Positions 1 through 12,915 of a DNA stretch of 64,000 nt are shown here, one piece after another. Location: the NCBI GenBank assembly GCA_013396525.1, contig VWYX01001219.1, positions 62,001 to 126,000 on the forward strand, given 5' to 3'. The stretch's first letter is position 1; every line of letters begins with the position of its first letter. The position numbers were made by a program, and so were the translations under genes. The stretch is from Chaetorhynchus papuensis. Lineage: Eukaryota; Chordata; Aves; Passeriformes; Rhipiduridae. The notes under the pieces were generated by a model. That model made no database searches. It saw only the letters and a list, made by a program, of their open reading frames with translations, and was not told the origin of the DNA.

Positions 1-535
1 ATTTTGGTTGTGTTTATTTTCTTTCATGGAGGGGACAAAGAGGGAGATGTTTGATACTTTTCTTTGCTTTATGATTTCAAGATCCAGACTGGAGTGTCTC
101 TGTGCATTATTTTATGTCAGTGACCCAAAAACATACACGTATGCACAGTCTATCCTGCAGCACAGAGAAGGAAAAAATTTTTTCCAAAGTCATAAAATAG
201 AAAAGTAATTTAATTTCTAATAGTTATATAGATAAAACTAATCTGTTACTCCTATCATTGCTTCCTTGCACTTCATCAGTGTAACAGAAGTTGCTTTCTG
301 AAAATGACCAAAGTTGCCCCACTCTTCTCCCCAAAACTTGCTGTTGACAACTGGGAGACTGCAGGTGTGCTGAGAGCAAGCAGCAAGGTCTCAGCCATCC
401 TGTGCTTCCTTGTCTGCACGTATCTGGTCCCAGACTGATGGATATTTTGGCAGCAGCTGCCTTGCTTTTCTTTGACATTTACCATCCCCTTAATTCCTTT
501 ACAAATATTCAGACCGCATTTTATTAAGAGAGGAG
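1..535. other. AT-rich unique sequence, no gene seen
   Basis: No repeat, splice-bounded frame or RNA gene is visible. The open frames here are short and overlap on both strands without coding character. The segment ends at the target duplication of the solo LTR that follows. Confidence 0.6.
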
Positions 536-541
536 TAAGCC
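536..541. repeat. Target-site duplication, left, LTR A copy 1
   Basis: TAAGCC directly before the LTR's initial TG; the identical hexamer follows the LTR's terminal CA at 916-921. Confidence 0.88.
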
Positions 542-915
542 TGTTGATACTGACAGAGCTTTAGCAGTGAATTTCTTCAGCTCTCTAGTATTTTGTGAGA
601 GCTCTGCCTTTCCCATGCAAGTTAACTAAAACAAAGTTACCAGTTTTATCAATAGCCACACCTGCTAACTTGTTTTTCCCAGATTGTTATGGCTTCAAAT
701 AGAAAAACACTTGGGAACGGACATGCTAGAAGTTCGGCCAACCCCCTCAAGGGGTGGATGGCCAGAGAACCAATTACTTTATGTCATTTAATTCACTTTT
801 TGTGAACTTAGATATAAAAACCTCAGGAAAAAACCATTAAACACCCGGTTTTGCCGTTTTTCTACTGACCTGGACTTGTGTGGTTTTTCTACACATCCAC
901 ATTACAACAGCGACA
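542..915 (+). mobile_element. Solo LTR of an endogenous retrovirus, family A copy 1
   Basis: This 374-bp element begins TGTTGATACTGAC and ends CAACAGCGACA, giving the TG...CA ends of a retroviral LTR. It is flanked by a perfect 6-bp direct repeat TAAGCC (536-541 and 916-921), which is a target-site duplication. A second copy lies at 20042-20403 in the same orientation. Inside are a TATA box (TATAAAAA, 813-820) and, 16 bases further on, a poly(A) signal variant ATTAAA (836-841). This implies a very short R region, a layout known from alpharetrovirus-like LTRs. No gag, pol or env sequence adjoins either end, so it is a solo LTR left by recombination between the two LTRs of a provirus. A 6-bp duplication fits class II (alpha/beta-like) integrases; that class assignment is inference. 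Confidence 0.92.
813..820 (+). promoter_or_regulatory. TATA box of LTR A copy 1
   Basis: TATAAAAA stands about 100 bases before the LTR end. Copy 2 has CATAAAAA at the matching place (20299-20306), a weaker form. Transcription would run rightward from about 840. Whether it is active cannot be judged from sequence. Confidence 0.6.
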
Positions 916-921
916 TAAGCC
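916..921. repeat. Target-site duplication, right, LTR A copy 1
   Basis: TAAGCC directly after the LTR's terminal CA; identical to 536-541. Confidence 0.88.
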
Positions 922-3900
922 AACATTGACTACTGGGAAAAAGCATTGTTCATACACCCTTCCTTCAGTCCCTTCCTACCTTCCTTTAATTCACAGCAGT
1001 TCTAACATTAGATTCCTCCCTGAGCCAACAACACCTGAGGAGCACACCAGAAAAGCTCAGCTCAGCCAAGAAAGCTGCAAATTGATACAGCTCAGCAAAG
1101 GACAAATTTGGTACCAATGCTGGCACAAGAGAGGAGCTGGGGGCAGGGGAGTAATCAACAAATTTATTCAGAGGTTTGGGAAGGGAAATATGATTTCCTT
1201 AAACACAGAATGCCAGTGACTTGATTTTGGGCATGACGATGCAAAAAGCTGCGTCATGAGTGGCGAGCTGTGACCAAGGGTAGAAATGAAGAGCTGAAAA
1301 TTTTTCTGCTGTACGGGATGTTTATGGATCTCCTCAAGAGAAAAACTCGCCTGGATTACTGCACAGCCTATAATCCACTTCTGTCTTTTATCTCATATTA
1401 CCTACTTACAAATTCTGGAGCTAGGTCCCACCTCTTTCTATTACTTGCATGGAAAGTTTTACTCTCCCAGATCATGCCAAATCTGGCAAAGGTGATTTCA
1501 TTAAGCCTTAGTTAACAACTGTTTTTAATTATTTCCACACCAACAGCTGTGCATCAACATTTAAAGGCTTATTTAATGATCACTCTACCTACTAAGAATG
1601 CTTTGAGGGACTGTTGTAAGTCAGATTTATACATTTACAGACACTCTAATGCAGCAAAGTTTGAAAACCTGCAGAACAGCATCATATCAGAGTTTCTAGC
1701 TGGTCAACATTCCCCTAATCCCTGGTCATTTTATAGAAAAATAAACAGAAAATAGCTCTTTGCTGTAAATGAAGAACATAATGAAAACTATTCCCATTGC
1801 AACTATGTTGAAATTTGGAGTGGATTTGATATGCTGGTACATTAAACATGGCAACTAATGAAATAAATATGAACAAATGTCAGGTTAGAACAGCCACAAA
1901 AATAGCTAGAATTAATATCTTGAAAATCATTAGTAGAAAAATAAGTAATACAAATGCATGCTATTATTAACCAATTTTTGTAATGAATCTATCAATATTA
2001 TTAAGGGATTTTGTTCCAATAATAACATTTCATAAAAATTGGAAAGCAAAAGTTGACGAGGACATCAGTTTTCTAATTTATGATTTTTTACTTGAATAAA
2101 CACTATTTTTAATTTTATCCTATTAGTCAGAACAAAAAAGCATTCCATAAAATGGGTGATTTTTACAGCAAAGCAGAACTTTTGTGAATTTGCTGAAAGC
2201 TGTCTGTGATTAATTTGGTACACAAACTTGGAGGGAAATAAAGACAGCTAGAAAAATATAAATGGTTTTTCAAGTACAGAGAGCAAACCAGAGGCATGCA
2301 CCATTAAAATACTGAAACGGTGAAAGATTTCTGATATGTCTGATTCAGACATTCACCACAGGAGGAGGTGAAGTCTCCAAACACTTGAACATAATCAAGT
2401 AAAGACGTAAACAACCAGTAGAACTTGATATTTACAACTTCTCACACACCCTCACTCCCTACTAGAAGAATATTTGAAGAGTCCCATTTTATAAATGCAT
2501 ACTTCAGAAAACTACTGCAATCATAGAAACTGAGCCCTTCTGTGCAATCTATTTTATCTTCAACATTACAGTTTACAGAGAAGAGAAGAAAAATATCAGC
2601 ACAGAAAACTGATTTCATTTGCAGTAACTATTCTTCCAATCAATAGATTTGGTAATCATTCCATATTTAGGATAAGAGCTTTTCCCGTGGGGATTATTTT
2701 AATATTTTCAGCATTTTAGGGAGACGGAGGTTATTATTCTAACAAAACTTGAAGCATCTTTCTTTCTTACACTCAACTGTCCTCATCATGATGAAACTTG
2801 AACACTGATTTAGAAGGTTTACTTTGCCATTAATGAAATCAAGAAGATAGTGTTTATAATCTTCCTTTGAACTCCTGATTAAAATACATACATAAATAGA
2901 TATATATTTCTGAGCATTTGATCTGCACTCCTGACACTTTGATCCCACTTTACTTTGAAGATGATTTAAAAAATAAATTCTAACATATGCCTCAGTACCA
3001 TTATTTGCATAGAAGGCCCAGAACTACTATCAAAATATAAGTCATTCAACTACAAAGGGAGACAATTGTTTTAAACTGACTCAGACTTTCACACAAAATC
3101 ATAGAAATCAACATTTGTAGAGTCCCTTAGGCTGCATTAATTTTTTTTTAATACAGAATCCATCACATCTGAAAATTCAGTTTTCCAAAATTATTTTAAG
3201 AGGTAAGCCAAGCAGCAATGGTGATACAGAAATGAATAGTTTAAGTCTTCCCAAATATTAACTCAATATTGAGACATTTTCACACACCAAACATACACAT
3301 CTATGGATCAGTTCAGATTTTCTCCAGTGCCCAACTCCAAATGAAAGATTACTTGCATATTTTTGTTTGCTCCTTTAAAAGGTGCAGTGGTCAATAAGCT
3401 GCATCCCTAAGAATTGCAACAAGTGCTTCTGAAAAGCCAAAAAGCAAGCATGGCCTCCAAGCAAGCTTTCAGAAAGGTGATGCACACATTAAATAGCTGC
3501 TTTCTCATTAAATGGACCTTGCCTGCCACTGCTGTGTACTGTGTTGAGTGCTAAAACTAGATTTGATGTGGGATCAGCATAAAGTTATTATGATTTTGTA
3601 TTCGTGAAAACAATTCTGCTGCAAAAAAAGAGTTGGTGAGTTACTGTCCTTTGCCTCTCCATGTTTATTCCCTATAATAAGTTCACAAAAAGAAGGAAAA
3701 ATAATCTAAACACCTTGTAATTGTATGAAAACATAAACCTGAAATCAGATCACTGACATTTGGTCTTGAATTCCCCAGAGGACAGGCACCTCTTGGGGTG
3801 GTTGGGTGGGGGAAAACTTGATTGCAAAAACAGGCAAGAGTTTTACATGAGAGTCAGCTTTACTTCATGGCTTCCAAGACAGTGTTGAAGGGAAACTATA

Positions 3901-4060
3901 ACACCCTCCCTGCCATTAGCTGAGCCTGTATAACCTGAAACTTAGCCTCAAAGAAGGAAAAACACCGACTAATTAATTGCTTTACTGACAGTTTCACTTT
4001 TGTAAGACAGCTTCCTTCAGATTTTGCACAAAGACTTTGCAAGGAAAACTATATTCTTTA
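922..4060. other. Unique AT-rich sequence, no gene seen
   Basis: Long AT-rich stretch with scattered short open frames and no convincing coding or splice pattern. A possible relic of a CR1 3' tip lies near 3098-3140, but it is too short to call. Confidence 0.55.
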
Positions 4061-4075
4061 TGATATTATCCATGA

Positions 4076-4101
4076 TATATAATATCATTTGATATTATAT
4101 A
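4076..4101. repeat. Perfect 12-bp AT-rich inverted repeat
   Basis: TATATAATATCA (4076-4087) is followed by a 2-base spacer and its exact reverse complement TGATATTATATA (4090-4101). It sits in a longer run of GATAT/ATATC words from about 4057 to 4112 and could extrude as a cruciform. Confidence 0.8.
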
Positions 4102-4644
4102 ATGATATATTTACTTGGACTATTCCTGTTTTCATTTTTACATCCCTATTTCCCTTTCATTCTTCTCCAATTTAACAAAATTCCCAATATATACACACAC
4201 ACAGACTGTTTATCTCAGACACAGAATCGTTTTTTTGCTCTCCTCAAGAATTAAACGTGGAAAATTCTTCTCTGTATTACCGACTATAGTAACAGCAAAG
4301 AAGTAAAGGCAGATGCATAGCAAGCCTGTTTTCTCAGTGTGTGCCCGAGCAATCCTGAAGAGAGCAGCATCAGATCCTTTGCAGCCACTGAGAACCACAA
4401 GGCAGCCTTGGCTCAGTAACTGTACAGCATCCCTGAGCACAGATCAGCTCAATCTTTTCCATTTCAGGCTACCCTGCACTATGAAACATGTAATTGGTTC
4501 TGCCTTTTGCATTATTTCTGATCAGGCTCAGATTTGCATTGTAAACAAATCCATTTGCCACTTTAGTTGTTGAGCTCTGAGTCAATGTACAGGGCTGAGA
4601 GGGCAGAAAAAAGCATAATAAATGGTGTCGTGTCCAGATTTTAT

Positions 4645-4705
4645 CACAAGGAGCTGAACTAAATAACTTATGAGCCCAGTCAGTTCTATTGAGTTATGAA
4701 CTAGC
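4645..4705 (+). mobile_element. Possible degraded CR1 LINE 3' tip
   Basis: The order GGAGCTGAACTAAATAAC ... CAGTTCTATTGAGTTATGA resembles the CR1 3' untranslated end (a GGAGTTGGACTAGATGA-like word, then a repeated ATTCTATGA-like tail). It is divergent and short, so chance similarity is possible. Confidence 0.35.
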
Positions 4706-6339
4706 TCTTCCTCCCACAGTAAATTAAAATTCTTACTGCATACAAAAAGCCCAGTGAACACATTTTATTACTGTTGCAGGGAAGTGCAGAAGTAATGAAG
4801 GTAGAGCTAAGGTAAATATATAACCCGATTCCTCTCTGGTGGATTGTTTTTTAAACCTTGTAATTTTATTCACTGGTATTTGAATGTTGCATTTTCTGCC
4901 TGTGTATTCAGAAGGCTCAGTAGAAAAACCGAAGTTGGTGGGACATGGCAAAATAAGAGCTGTGCAGTGACAGAAAAATCTACTGTCAACAAGGAAAATG
5001 TTCTAAGAGCAATAACAATTTTTTGCTACATTTTCCAATAAGCAATCTCATCCCAAGTCAGGTACAGGTATTTTAGTTAGCATTTGGGAAAAAGAGCAGA
5101 GTGTATAAGGCAATAAAAACTACGTAAATGAGAAAATTATAAAGTTTAGGTAAAATGGAAGCTGGCATTCATTCTGTGGCAGATATTCATAGTTTCAGAA
5201 ATGTACACTCAACTCTAATAATATATATTTACAATAAACAGAGGAACACACACTTGAAATTGTTTCCAGAGAGCAAGGCCAAAGCCCCTAAATGGGATAA
5301 GCATGTTTGTATGAGATGCAACTATGAAATGAGAAAGGTGACTGCACTATCCTGAAGTCATAAGAAGGCAACAGGCTAAATTTCATCCCCTGGTTGCAAA
5401 ATTCTTAGTAACTTCAGTGGGTCTAGGATTCTCTGTGAGGAAGAATACAACTTTTGCAATGCTTGAAATACATGGACTCAGTAACAGAGAGACAGAATAA
5501 GCATAAACTTTATTATTTGTCAACTGTAAATATCTGACCTTTGAACAAAAAAAAAACCCTATTCAAATATACTTTTTTTTTCCCTGCAGTAACTAGGTGA
5601 ATCTACAGCCATGCCATGTATGAATAACAAAATACATTAAAGTTACTAGTTAATAAAAGTGAAAAACAGAATTGCTGGTTTGGATCCACAGAGGGGCAAG
5701 GCTAGAACTAATCTCATGAGTTAAATAATCAACACAGTAAGATCCTGGAAGTGACTGGACAGGATTTCTAGCCCAGTTTTTGAGGATAGCTCTTGAGAAA
5801 AACATGAGAGTAGTGTAACTAATAAGACTCAAATACAGAAAGATCATGATGCCAATTCAAACTAAGCAACCAAAAACAAGTTAATTTGTAGATGACTTAA
5901 AAAAAAACTGGTCAAGAAGAATGCATATTAAGTAAAAAATACCAAAGCAACATGAAAAATCAATCTCTATTACATAACTGCAGAGCATGCTTAAAAATAT
6001 TTTTTTAGTTGGAATAAATAAAAAATAAATAAATCCTGCATATAGAATAAAACCCAAGCAAGCCTCAATAGGAAAGAGTGTTACAGGTGCCATCTCACAC
6101 AAAATGTTGGCATTTAAGGAATTGAAAGCTTTCTGGAAAGGTAAATATGAAAGCCTGTACAAGATGGGAGGACCAACCTAAAATGGAAATTAAGAGGACT
6201 AAAGAAATTTGGAGGAGTGCCTCGTAAAAAGCTTTCAAACAGAGTAAAATGTTTGAAAATACATCAGAGAAAGCCAAGAAGGGATGCAGAGGATAAACAA
6301 ACGTGTGAAAGGTGTACTTGAGGAGGCAAACACAAGCAA
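4706..6339. other. Unique AT-rich sequence, no gene seen
   Basis: Contains short A and T runs (about 5548-5582) but no recognised repeat, splice-bounded frame or RNA gene. Confidence 0.5.
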
Positions 6340-7000
6340 GTGGGCAGAAAAGTTGGAAACCAGTTCATTCATCACAGAGGAATGTGTTCAGGGAAAATAG
6401 TCCAAGCTATACTTACACATGTTCACCTCAGAAATGGGAGTCAAAGCTCAGGAGGAAGATCTAGAGGTCATCTTTGCCAAATTATTCTTTCCAGATACAC
6501 CAGCCCAGTGTGCAGAAGGGGCCAAAATTGAGAGAGACTCTGGACATTATTAGAAATACTGTGAACAACAAGACAAAGGGATCCATGTCTCTCCACAAAT
6601 TTCATAGAGGTTTCAATGCTGGACACAGTCAGTTCAGTAGGATGTAGCAGAGCTGGGAAAAGTACAGAGGAGGTAATTATAATGTTCAAAGGGTTGGAGC
6701 AGCTTCTTTAAGAGAAGAGAATGAAAACTGGAGACAAGTCCCAAAGGAGAGAGAAAGATTTACAAAATCATGCAAGAAATCTGCAGAACTACATTTCCCC
6801 ATCTCTTTGCAACACCACAACCAGGAGGTACTTGGTGAAACCAAAAGGGGGTTCATTTTAAAATGATTTTTAAAAGTATTTCTTCCCGCAGTGGATCCTA
6901 ATGTTCTGGCATTTGTTGTTATAGGAAGTTGTAGAGGGAGACACTATCAGACAGTTTGGAAAGGAATTAGACAAATTCTTAGACACCAAAGCTTAGATCA
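6340..7000 (+). mobile_element. Ancient CR1 LINE fragment (ORF2 C-terminal part)
   Basis: Successive words match the order of an old amniote CR1: GGAGGAAGATCTAGAGGTCA (6451-6470), ACATTATTAGAAATACTG, then a block resembling AATGATCAAAGGGATGGAGC near 6680, then TACAAAATCATG (6761-6772), an AACCAGGGGTC-like word near 6820, and GAATTAGACAAATTCTT (6964-6980). These correspond to the reverse transcriptase C-terminus and following region. Divergence is high, with many indels and no usable frame, so this copy is much older than the CR1 at 11.2 kb. Exact edges are uncertain. The call rests on remembered consensus words rather than an alignment. Confidence 0.7.
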
Positions 7001-10000
7001 TGACTCGAAGAACAGAAAGGATATAAATGAATAATAAAAAGCAGCTCCAAGCACTGAGAAATAAACTGCAAACAGTCTGTAGGCTTTCATGCTTCGTCTG
7101 AAGTAGCTTCTCTTTCTGTCACTGGGAAAAACATCTCTGCCCCAGAAGTAAATGTATTTAGAGAAGCATACTTTATAAACAAATTCAACTTTAATTCTCC
7201 CTGCATTTTAATGAAAAGGAGGGAAGATTCTGCAATCCATTTAAGGAATTGGAGCACGTACTCTGACACAAAGTCTCATTTCACTCTAGGAATTTTTGGT
7301 ATCATCAACACAGCTGAATCAGTTGTGACACCAGACTGAATTATGTTTGGGATTTGTGGTGGATGTTTTAGAACAAGACTCTGCTGGCTTTGACACCTCC
7401 CACTTCAGTGGTGGGCTGAGAAAGTGCAACCTTAATAGGGTCCAACGCTGCTCTGCTGCATGCTTGCACAGTCCTCAGCAAACCAAAAGTGAGAAGGCAT
7501 CCCTCCACAGAGAGAGAGTAATCCCCCAGTCCTCAACATGGCTATACCTGAAAGACTTTATTTAAAACACCCCAAACCCATGCACACCAAAAACACACAC
7601 AAAACCATGGAAAATAACTTTTTTGACAGCTCTTGTTCTCTACAGATTGTAAGACTCCATGTTTGACTCAGCATACAGAGGTTCAGCATGATCTCACAAA
7701 GGGATTCAGGTAGAAATTCAGGTGCCCTGACAATCACACACTTCTCACAACTGCAACAGCCCAGGTAAGACATCAATTTTGCCAAGACGTAAGCACAGCC
7801 TAGAACTTGCTCTTAAAATTGGTCTGAGGAAGGAAATCTGCAAATTGAGTCCAAGAATAAGCCCTTACTACAAATGTACTTCAGATTTTTCATAAGTCTC
7901 AGGTTTTGCTCATTTCACACATACAGAAAGAGGATCCTTTCCCAAAAACAGCTAGCTAGCTTGGGAAGTAGCCTATAATCATGTTGCCTGCTCTCTCAGG
8001 AAAAATACTGCTATGCTTTCAATGCCACAGTAATCTAGGAATGCAAAGCCTACTCTCCACCGGTTATTTAGGTCACTCCTTTTCAGCTTTGAAATTTTTC
8101 ATGCACCTATTCATGAAGAGCCATTTCCTCACTCCTATGAGCTCATACACATTTATGTTAACCATGCCTACATCAATCACTTCAGGCTTTCCTAAGAGCT
8201 GGACTAAAGGAAGCTGAGATATTCCTCCAAAAGAACCAGATGTAGCATCCACAGGAAAAAGAAACAATTATCACAGTAAGGAAGAATGTCAATTCAATCA
8301 GTTTCTATTCAGGCATTGCTCAGAAAAAAAAAATATCCATCTTAGCAAGTCAGCTCCACGAAATGCTGAGGAGTAAGAGATTACTCTCTCTCATAAGACA
8401 CTTTTCTATTCTCAGGTGACCCATTAGTCATTCCTCCCAAGTCAAGATTTCCTATTTAACTGTTTTGAAAAGATCAAAGCAGGAATTTCTTCACTGCTTT
8501 CATCTTGATAGCATTTTGTGTACACTAGCACCACAAATTCAGACCTGGCCTAAAACAGGTGTTACTTCATTTCCTCTCACCAATTCCCAGTTGACATCAG
8601 GATTTTTTTCCTTATAGCCACAATCAGGACAAGGGATCAAAAATGTCCCAAGGAGCTGTTCCTCAACCACTGCACAGCTATTACCACCACATATTGCATT
8701 ATCAATAAAAGAGGCCAGCAATAGCTGTTATTTCTAAAGGAGAACCAAACAAGCTCTCTTTATAGGACAGCCAGCAGCAAGATGACTTTTCTAATAGGTA
8801 GCAAATTGCCACTCTGATTGGAGCCAGCTGCCTAGCGAAAAACTGGAATCGTGCATTGGTATTTTGGAGCACTTGCTTTTGTGAAATGCTGTCTGGGTGC
8901 AGCACTATTTATGTGCAGCCCTTCTGCATGCTGTATTCCAGATGAAGCGACAGCCACCATCTTAAAGCAGCTGCAAATTTATCCCTGCCACCAAACCATA
9001 TAAATCGGGGTATTTTTCCCTGGATTTATTTTGGTTTAATTAGGACAGAGAAAAAGTACAGTCCAGAATAAGCAGGTATACTAGCCTACCATTCCACATG
9101 GCAGTCTTCAGAAAAACTCAGTCAGCTCTGACATTTATACTATTCTATCTCAATTGCCTTATACCAAATTTGCAATGGCAGAAAAATGAGATGCCCTGTC
9201 CTGCAGCAGCCTCTCATCCAGCAGGCAAGAACAAACACCTCCATCTGGCAGCAACAGTAGCTTCTGTTTTTTCACAAGGGAGGCCAAAACCAGAAGCAAC
9301 ACACAGATACCTTTTTCTCTCCAGCAGTTTCTGGTACTGACTCTATTTTTTCGTCCCCCAGCAGACACGTATTGAAGTTTGGTTTGTGTTGTAGGTGCTT
9401 TTCACTGCTTTCTGAATAAAAAAAATGAAAAAAATTAAAAGCTTTGGGGCTGTTCATAGTGAGAATTTCTAGCTTCAGCAGACTTCTTGCATCTGAGGAC
9501 AAAACCAAGGATATCATTAAGGTTCCAATCAAGTGCATGAATTAAGGCCACAAGACTAAAGATGAACAAATTGTCCTCTGAAATACGAACATAGTCCCTT
9601 TACCACAGCAAAACATCTTTTCTCCTGAAGACACTTTCTTTCAAACAAGATGACATGTAGACATATGTCAGTGACATTACAGGCTTAAATCAAACTGAAA
9701 GGATAAGATAGCCTGAAGAAGCTACACTGGTTTAGTAACTGGTGAGGGTCAAAGGAGTTACAGATGTGCTGCTGGCTTTCTGTGCTTATGGTTCTTGTTC
9801 GCCAGAAGAAGACAACTTCTGGCAAACCACTCACTTTTAATAAACCTCATTTAACAGAACAACTGTTCTCAAAGAACGTGGCCAAAAAACGGGTTGTCTG
9901 CTTACATTATTATTTCAGCATTCACAAGTCAGTTGCACGAACTTACAGCTTTGCAGAAAGAAAATATTTCTGGAGTTAGAAAACACAGTCACAGTGCTCT

Positions 10001-10280
10001 GTATTTGAGAGCCAGACCCCAAGCCCTTGCATATCTGAATACCCTCATGCAGCCCATGGACCTAATTTTAACCTGTATTTATTGTAATATTTTCAGGATA
10101 AAAGGAACAGAGTTTTGGAGTAGCAGTAGCCCATATCCTTACCTCCTCTCCCTCTTTGTTGCTACCACCTCAACACCACCACCTTTAGCAAACCAGTTCT
10201 TTCCAACATTAATAGAGGCCTGGAGTTTGAGGATATTTATTTTTCTCCTTTCATAGGAAAAAAAAAAGCTGAAGCATATT
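7001..10280. other. Unique sequence, no gene seen
   Basis: Mixed AT-rich sequence with moderately GC-richer patches (about 7360-7560 and 8550-8960). The many short frames occur on both strands with no coding character. No repeat family is recognised. Confidence 0.5.
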
Positions 10281-10284
10281 AAAA

Positions 10285-10560
10285 CTAAGTCTGACCCAAG
10301 GTTAACTGGCCTAACACAGGTAAACTAACACAAAAGGCCCCACAAGGGGCCACCCTTGAGCACAGAGAGTTTTACATAAATGCAGAAGCAAGGAAACCAC
10401 TTCCTACCAGAAACACCTTTTCGCTGAAAGTATATAAAGGGTGGTGGCAATAGTGATGTGCAGTCCAGTAGGATTCAAGCTGACTCAACTCATTCATCAC
10501 AAATCTTTGATAATGCCACCAGTCTTCTGTCCACAACATTTTCTTGTACTCTCACTAATA
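10285..10560 (+). other. TATA-bearing block, possible old LTR
   Basis: A short palindromic word GGCCCCACAAGGGGCC (about 10337-10352) is followed by GTATATAAAGGG near 10430 and by CT-rich sequence. This is the kind of layout an LTR U3-R would have. I could not find TG...CA ends with a target duplication, so it may equally be a chance TATA word in unique DNA. Confidence 0.2.
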
Positions 10561-11202
10561 ACAGAGCCGATTTTGAGCTATTTTTGGAATTTAAGGGACC
10601 TCTTCTCAGTATAAATATTCAGTATTTATGAAAGGAAATGCTACTTTGTTAAAAAATAACAACCTCTGCATTTTCATAACATGGGGAAGAGCTTGAGGAT
10701 TTAAAACCAATACAATTATATAATATACCAAGGAATTAAGCTCCTAAAGGTTAGCCATTATTTTACAGGAAAAATCTTAAGGAAGAGGTGAAATTTCAAG
10801 TGCAATTTGAAAGAAAACAATTTGAAAATATCACCACTCCCATGAGCTTTTGGGGGAGCTAAACACATAAAAAAGCAACTGGGAAACATTACATTTTCCT
10901 TGTACACTAAAATATGGAAATAGGCTTTTGCAACAATTAAGCTAATAAAGGCATTTTAATGAAAGAAAATGAGACTCAGAAGAAACAAAGTATGTTTTAA
11001 TACTTTCGCTCTTGTCAGGTCCTTATTTTGTCCTTCTCTTCCCCCACACCACAACACCTTCTACAGATTTCTGCCACCTCTCCACCTGACCCCAATACAG
11101 CAAGAGTTTCTAAGGAATGATAGTAACTACCAGTTCTACCTGCTCTTGAATTTTCTGGCTTGAGGTTTAGGAGAGCTTTTACTTAAATATTCAACCAGCA
11201 TT

Positions 11203-11914
11203 ATCAATCCAGGCTGGGGGATGAGCAAATGGAGAGCAGCCCTGCCCAGAAGGACGTGGGGGTGCTGGTGGAGGAGAGGCTGGACATGCCCTGGCCATGG
11301 ACACTCACAGCCCAGAGAGCCAAACGTGTCCTGGGATCATCCAAAGCACCGTGGGCAGCAGGGGAGGGAGGGGATTCTGCCCCTCTGCTCCTCTCTGGTG
11401 AGACCCCACCTGCAGCGCTGCCTCCAGCTCTGGGGTCCCAGCACAGGAAGAACATGGAGCTGCTGGAGTGAGTCCAGAGGAGGCCAGAAGGATGATCAGA
11501 GGGGTGGAGCACATTTCCTGTGAGGAACGGCTGAAAGAATTGGGTTCATTCAACTTGGAAAAGAGAAGGTGACCTAACTGTGACCTTCCAGCACCTGAAG
11601 GGAGCCTGTAAGAAAGATGGAGAGGGACTTTTTACAGGAGCGCAGACAGGATGTGGGCGAGTAGCTTTAAATTGAAAGAGAGTAGGTTTTGATTGGATAT
11701 TAGGAAAAAGATTTACTGTGAGGGTAGCAAGGCACTGGAACAGGTTGTCCAGAGATGATGTGGATGCCCCATCTCTTGAAGTGTTCAAGGACAGGCTGAG
11801 TGGAGCTCTGAGCATCCTGGTCTAGTGGAAGATGTCCCTGCCTAGAGGGGAGCATTGGAACAAGGTGATCTTTATGGTCCATTTCAATCCAAACCATTCT
11901 ATTAATCTGTGATC
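11203..11914 (+). mobile_element. CR1 LINE 3' fragment with decayed reverse transcriptase tail
   Basis: This is a clear avian CR1 3' end. It starts at a GCAGGCTGGGGGATGA-like word and runs through the conserved C-terminal part of ORF2: AGAGCAGCCCTGCCCAGAAG, GTGAGACCCCACCTGCAG, CATGGAGCTGCTGGAGTGAG, then GAGAAGGTGACCTAACTGTG. It finishes with the CR1 tail CCATTCTATTAATCTGTGAT. The frame beginning near 11229 reads like the CR1 ORF2 tail (ESSPAQKDVGVLVEERLDM) but is broken by stops and frame changes, so no protein is made. 5' truncation is normal for CR1. CR1 inserts without a poly(A) tail, and none is present. Confidence 0.95.
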
Positions 11915-12915
11915 TAGTAAACTATTAACATCCTTCTAAACTTTACCCAGCAGAAGCCCTTCCTCAAACTTTATCACCACCCACATGTGACAGGCTATTC
12001 CTTGAGACACATCTACACTGCAATCATAGTACTGCAAACACCAGTTACTCCAACCCAGCCCCTCAAGGCATCAAGCTCAGGTTCTGTTAGCAGAGAATCT
12101 GTGATAGTAAAAAAACCTCAGCCCAGGTTGCAATACCCACCTGCCCAGGGTCAGGCTGTTTGCTTTCTGTACTGGCAAAAAAAAATCCCCAAGCTGCTTT
12201 TTTTAAGGCAAGCCAAGGCTTTCTGAAGCAGCAATAGTCACAGCAGGACTGCAATGCAGATATACTTCAGGAAACTGTACCTGCAAAAATGTCCCCTCAG
12301 AGAAAAAAAGGCAATTAATACCCTAAACCAAAATGGATCCCCGAGGATCTGTGCAGAGGTCAGGAAGTTTTCTGTAATGCCCTCCACAGAGCAACAACAT
12401 CAATAAGGAAGGAGCAAGCTCCCAACAGCTTCCACAGTATCAGAGGAATTTGCGTGAAACAGAAACCTCACATCAGTGGCACCCAACCTCCTTTACACGG
12501 GAATTTTTTGGTGAGGACAAAAGAGGTTCTACTGACCTACCAGAAAGAAAAAGTCTGCACATTGAAACACTTCCCCTGGAGGACATAACCTGCACTGGTC
12601 ATACCTTAGCAAAGAGAAGAAATTTTTACACACTAAAGCAAATGACTGTACAGCTTAAACCTCCCTCCCCCCATCTCTACTCAGTGTAGTGATTGCTCTC
12701 TGTGTTGCCTGAGCTGGATACTTCATACAGTCGCTACCATATAAAAATAAATCCATAGCATTTTCTACATTCAAAAAGTGCATATAGTAATACTGAAAAA
12801 TATCATCTCAATGCACAAGTACAATACACAAGTCATGCAAAGAAACAATCACATGTTTTTCTGCCTCCTGGGTAGTTAACACTGCTTTTAATTTCATCTC
12901 TGTCTTTTCATATTA
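11915..12915. other. Unique sequence, no gene seen
   Basis: No recognised repeat or splice-bounded frame. Open frames on the plus strand (11987-12226, 12450-12689) have no recognisable domain. Confidence 0.5.

Noticed and set aside
11204..11553. Overlapping open frames of 80-102 codons on both strands
   Set aside because: All lie inside the CR1 fragment; one plus frame is its broken ORF2 tail, the others are shadows of its GC-rich sequence.
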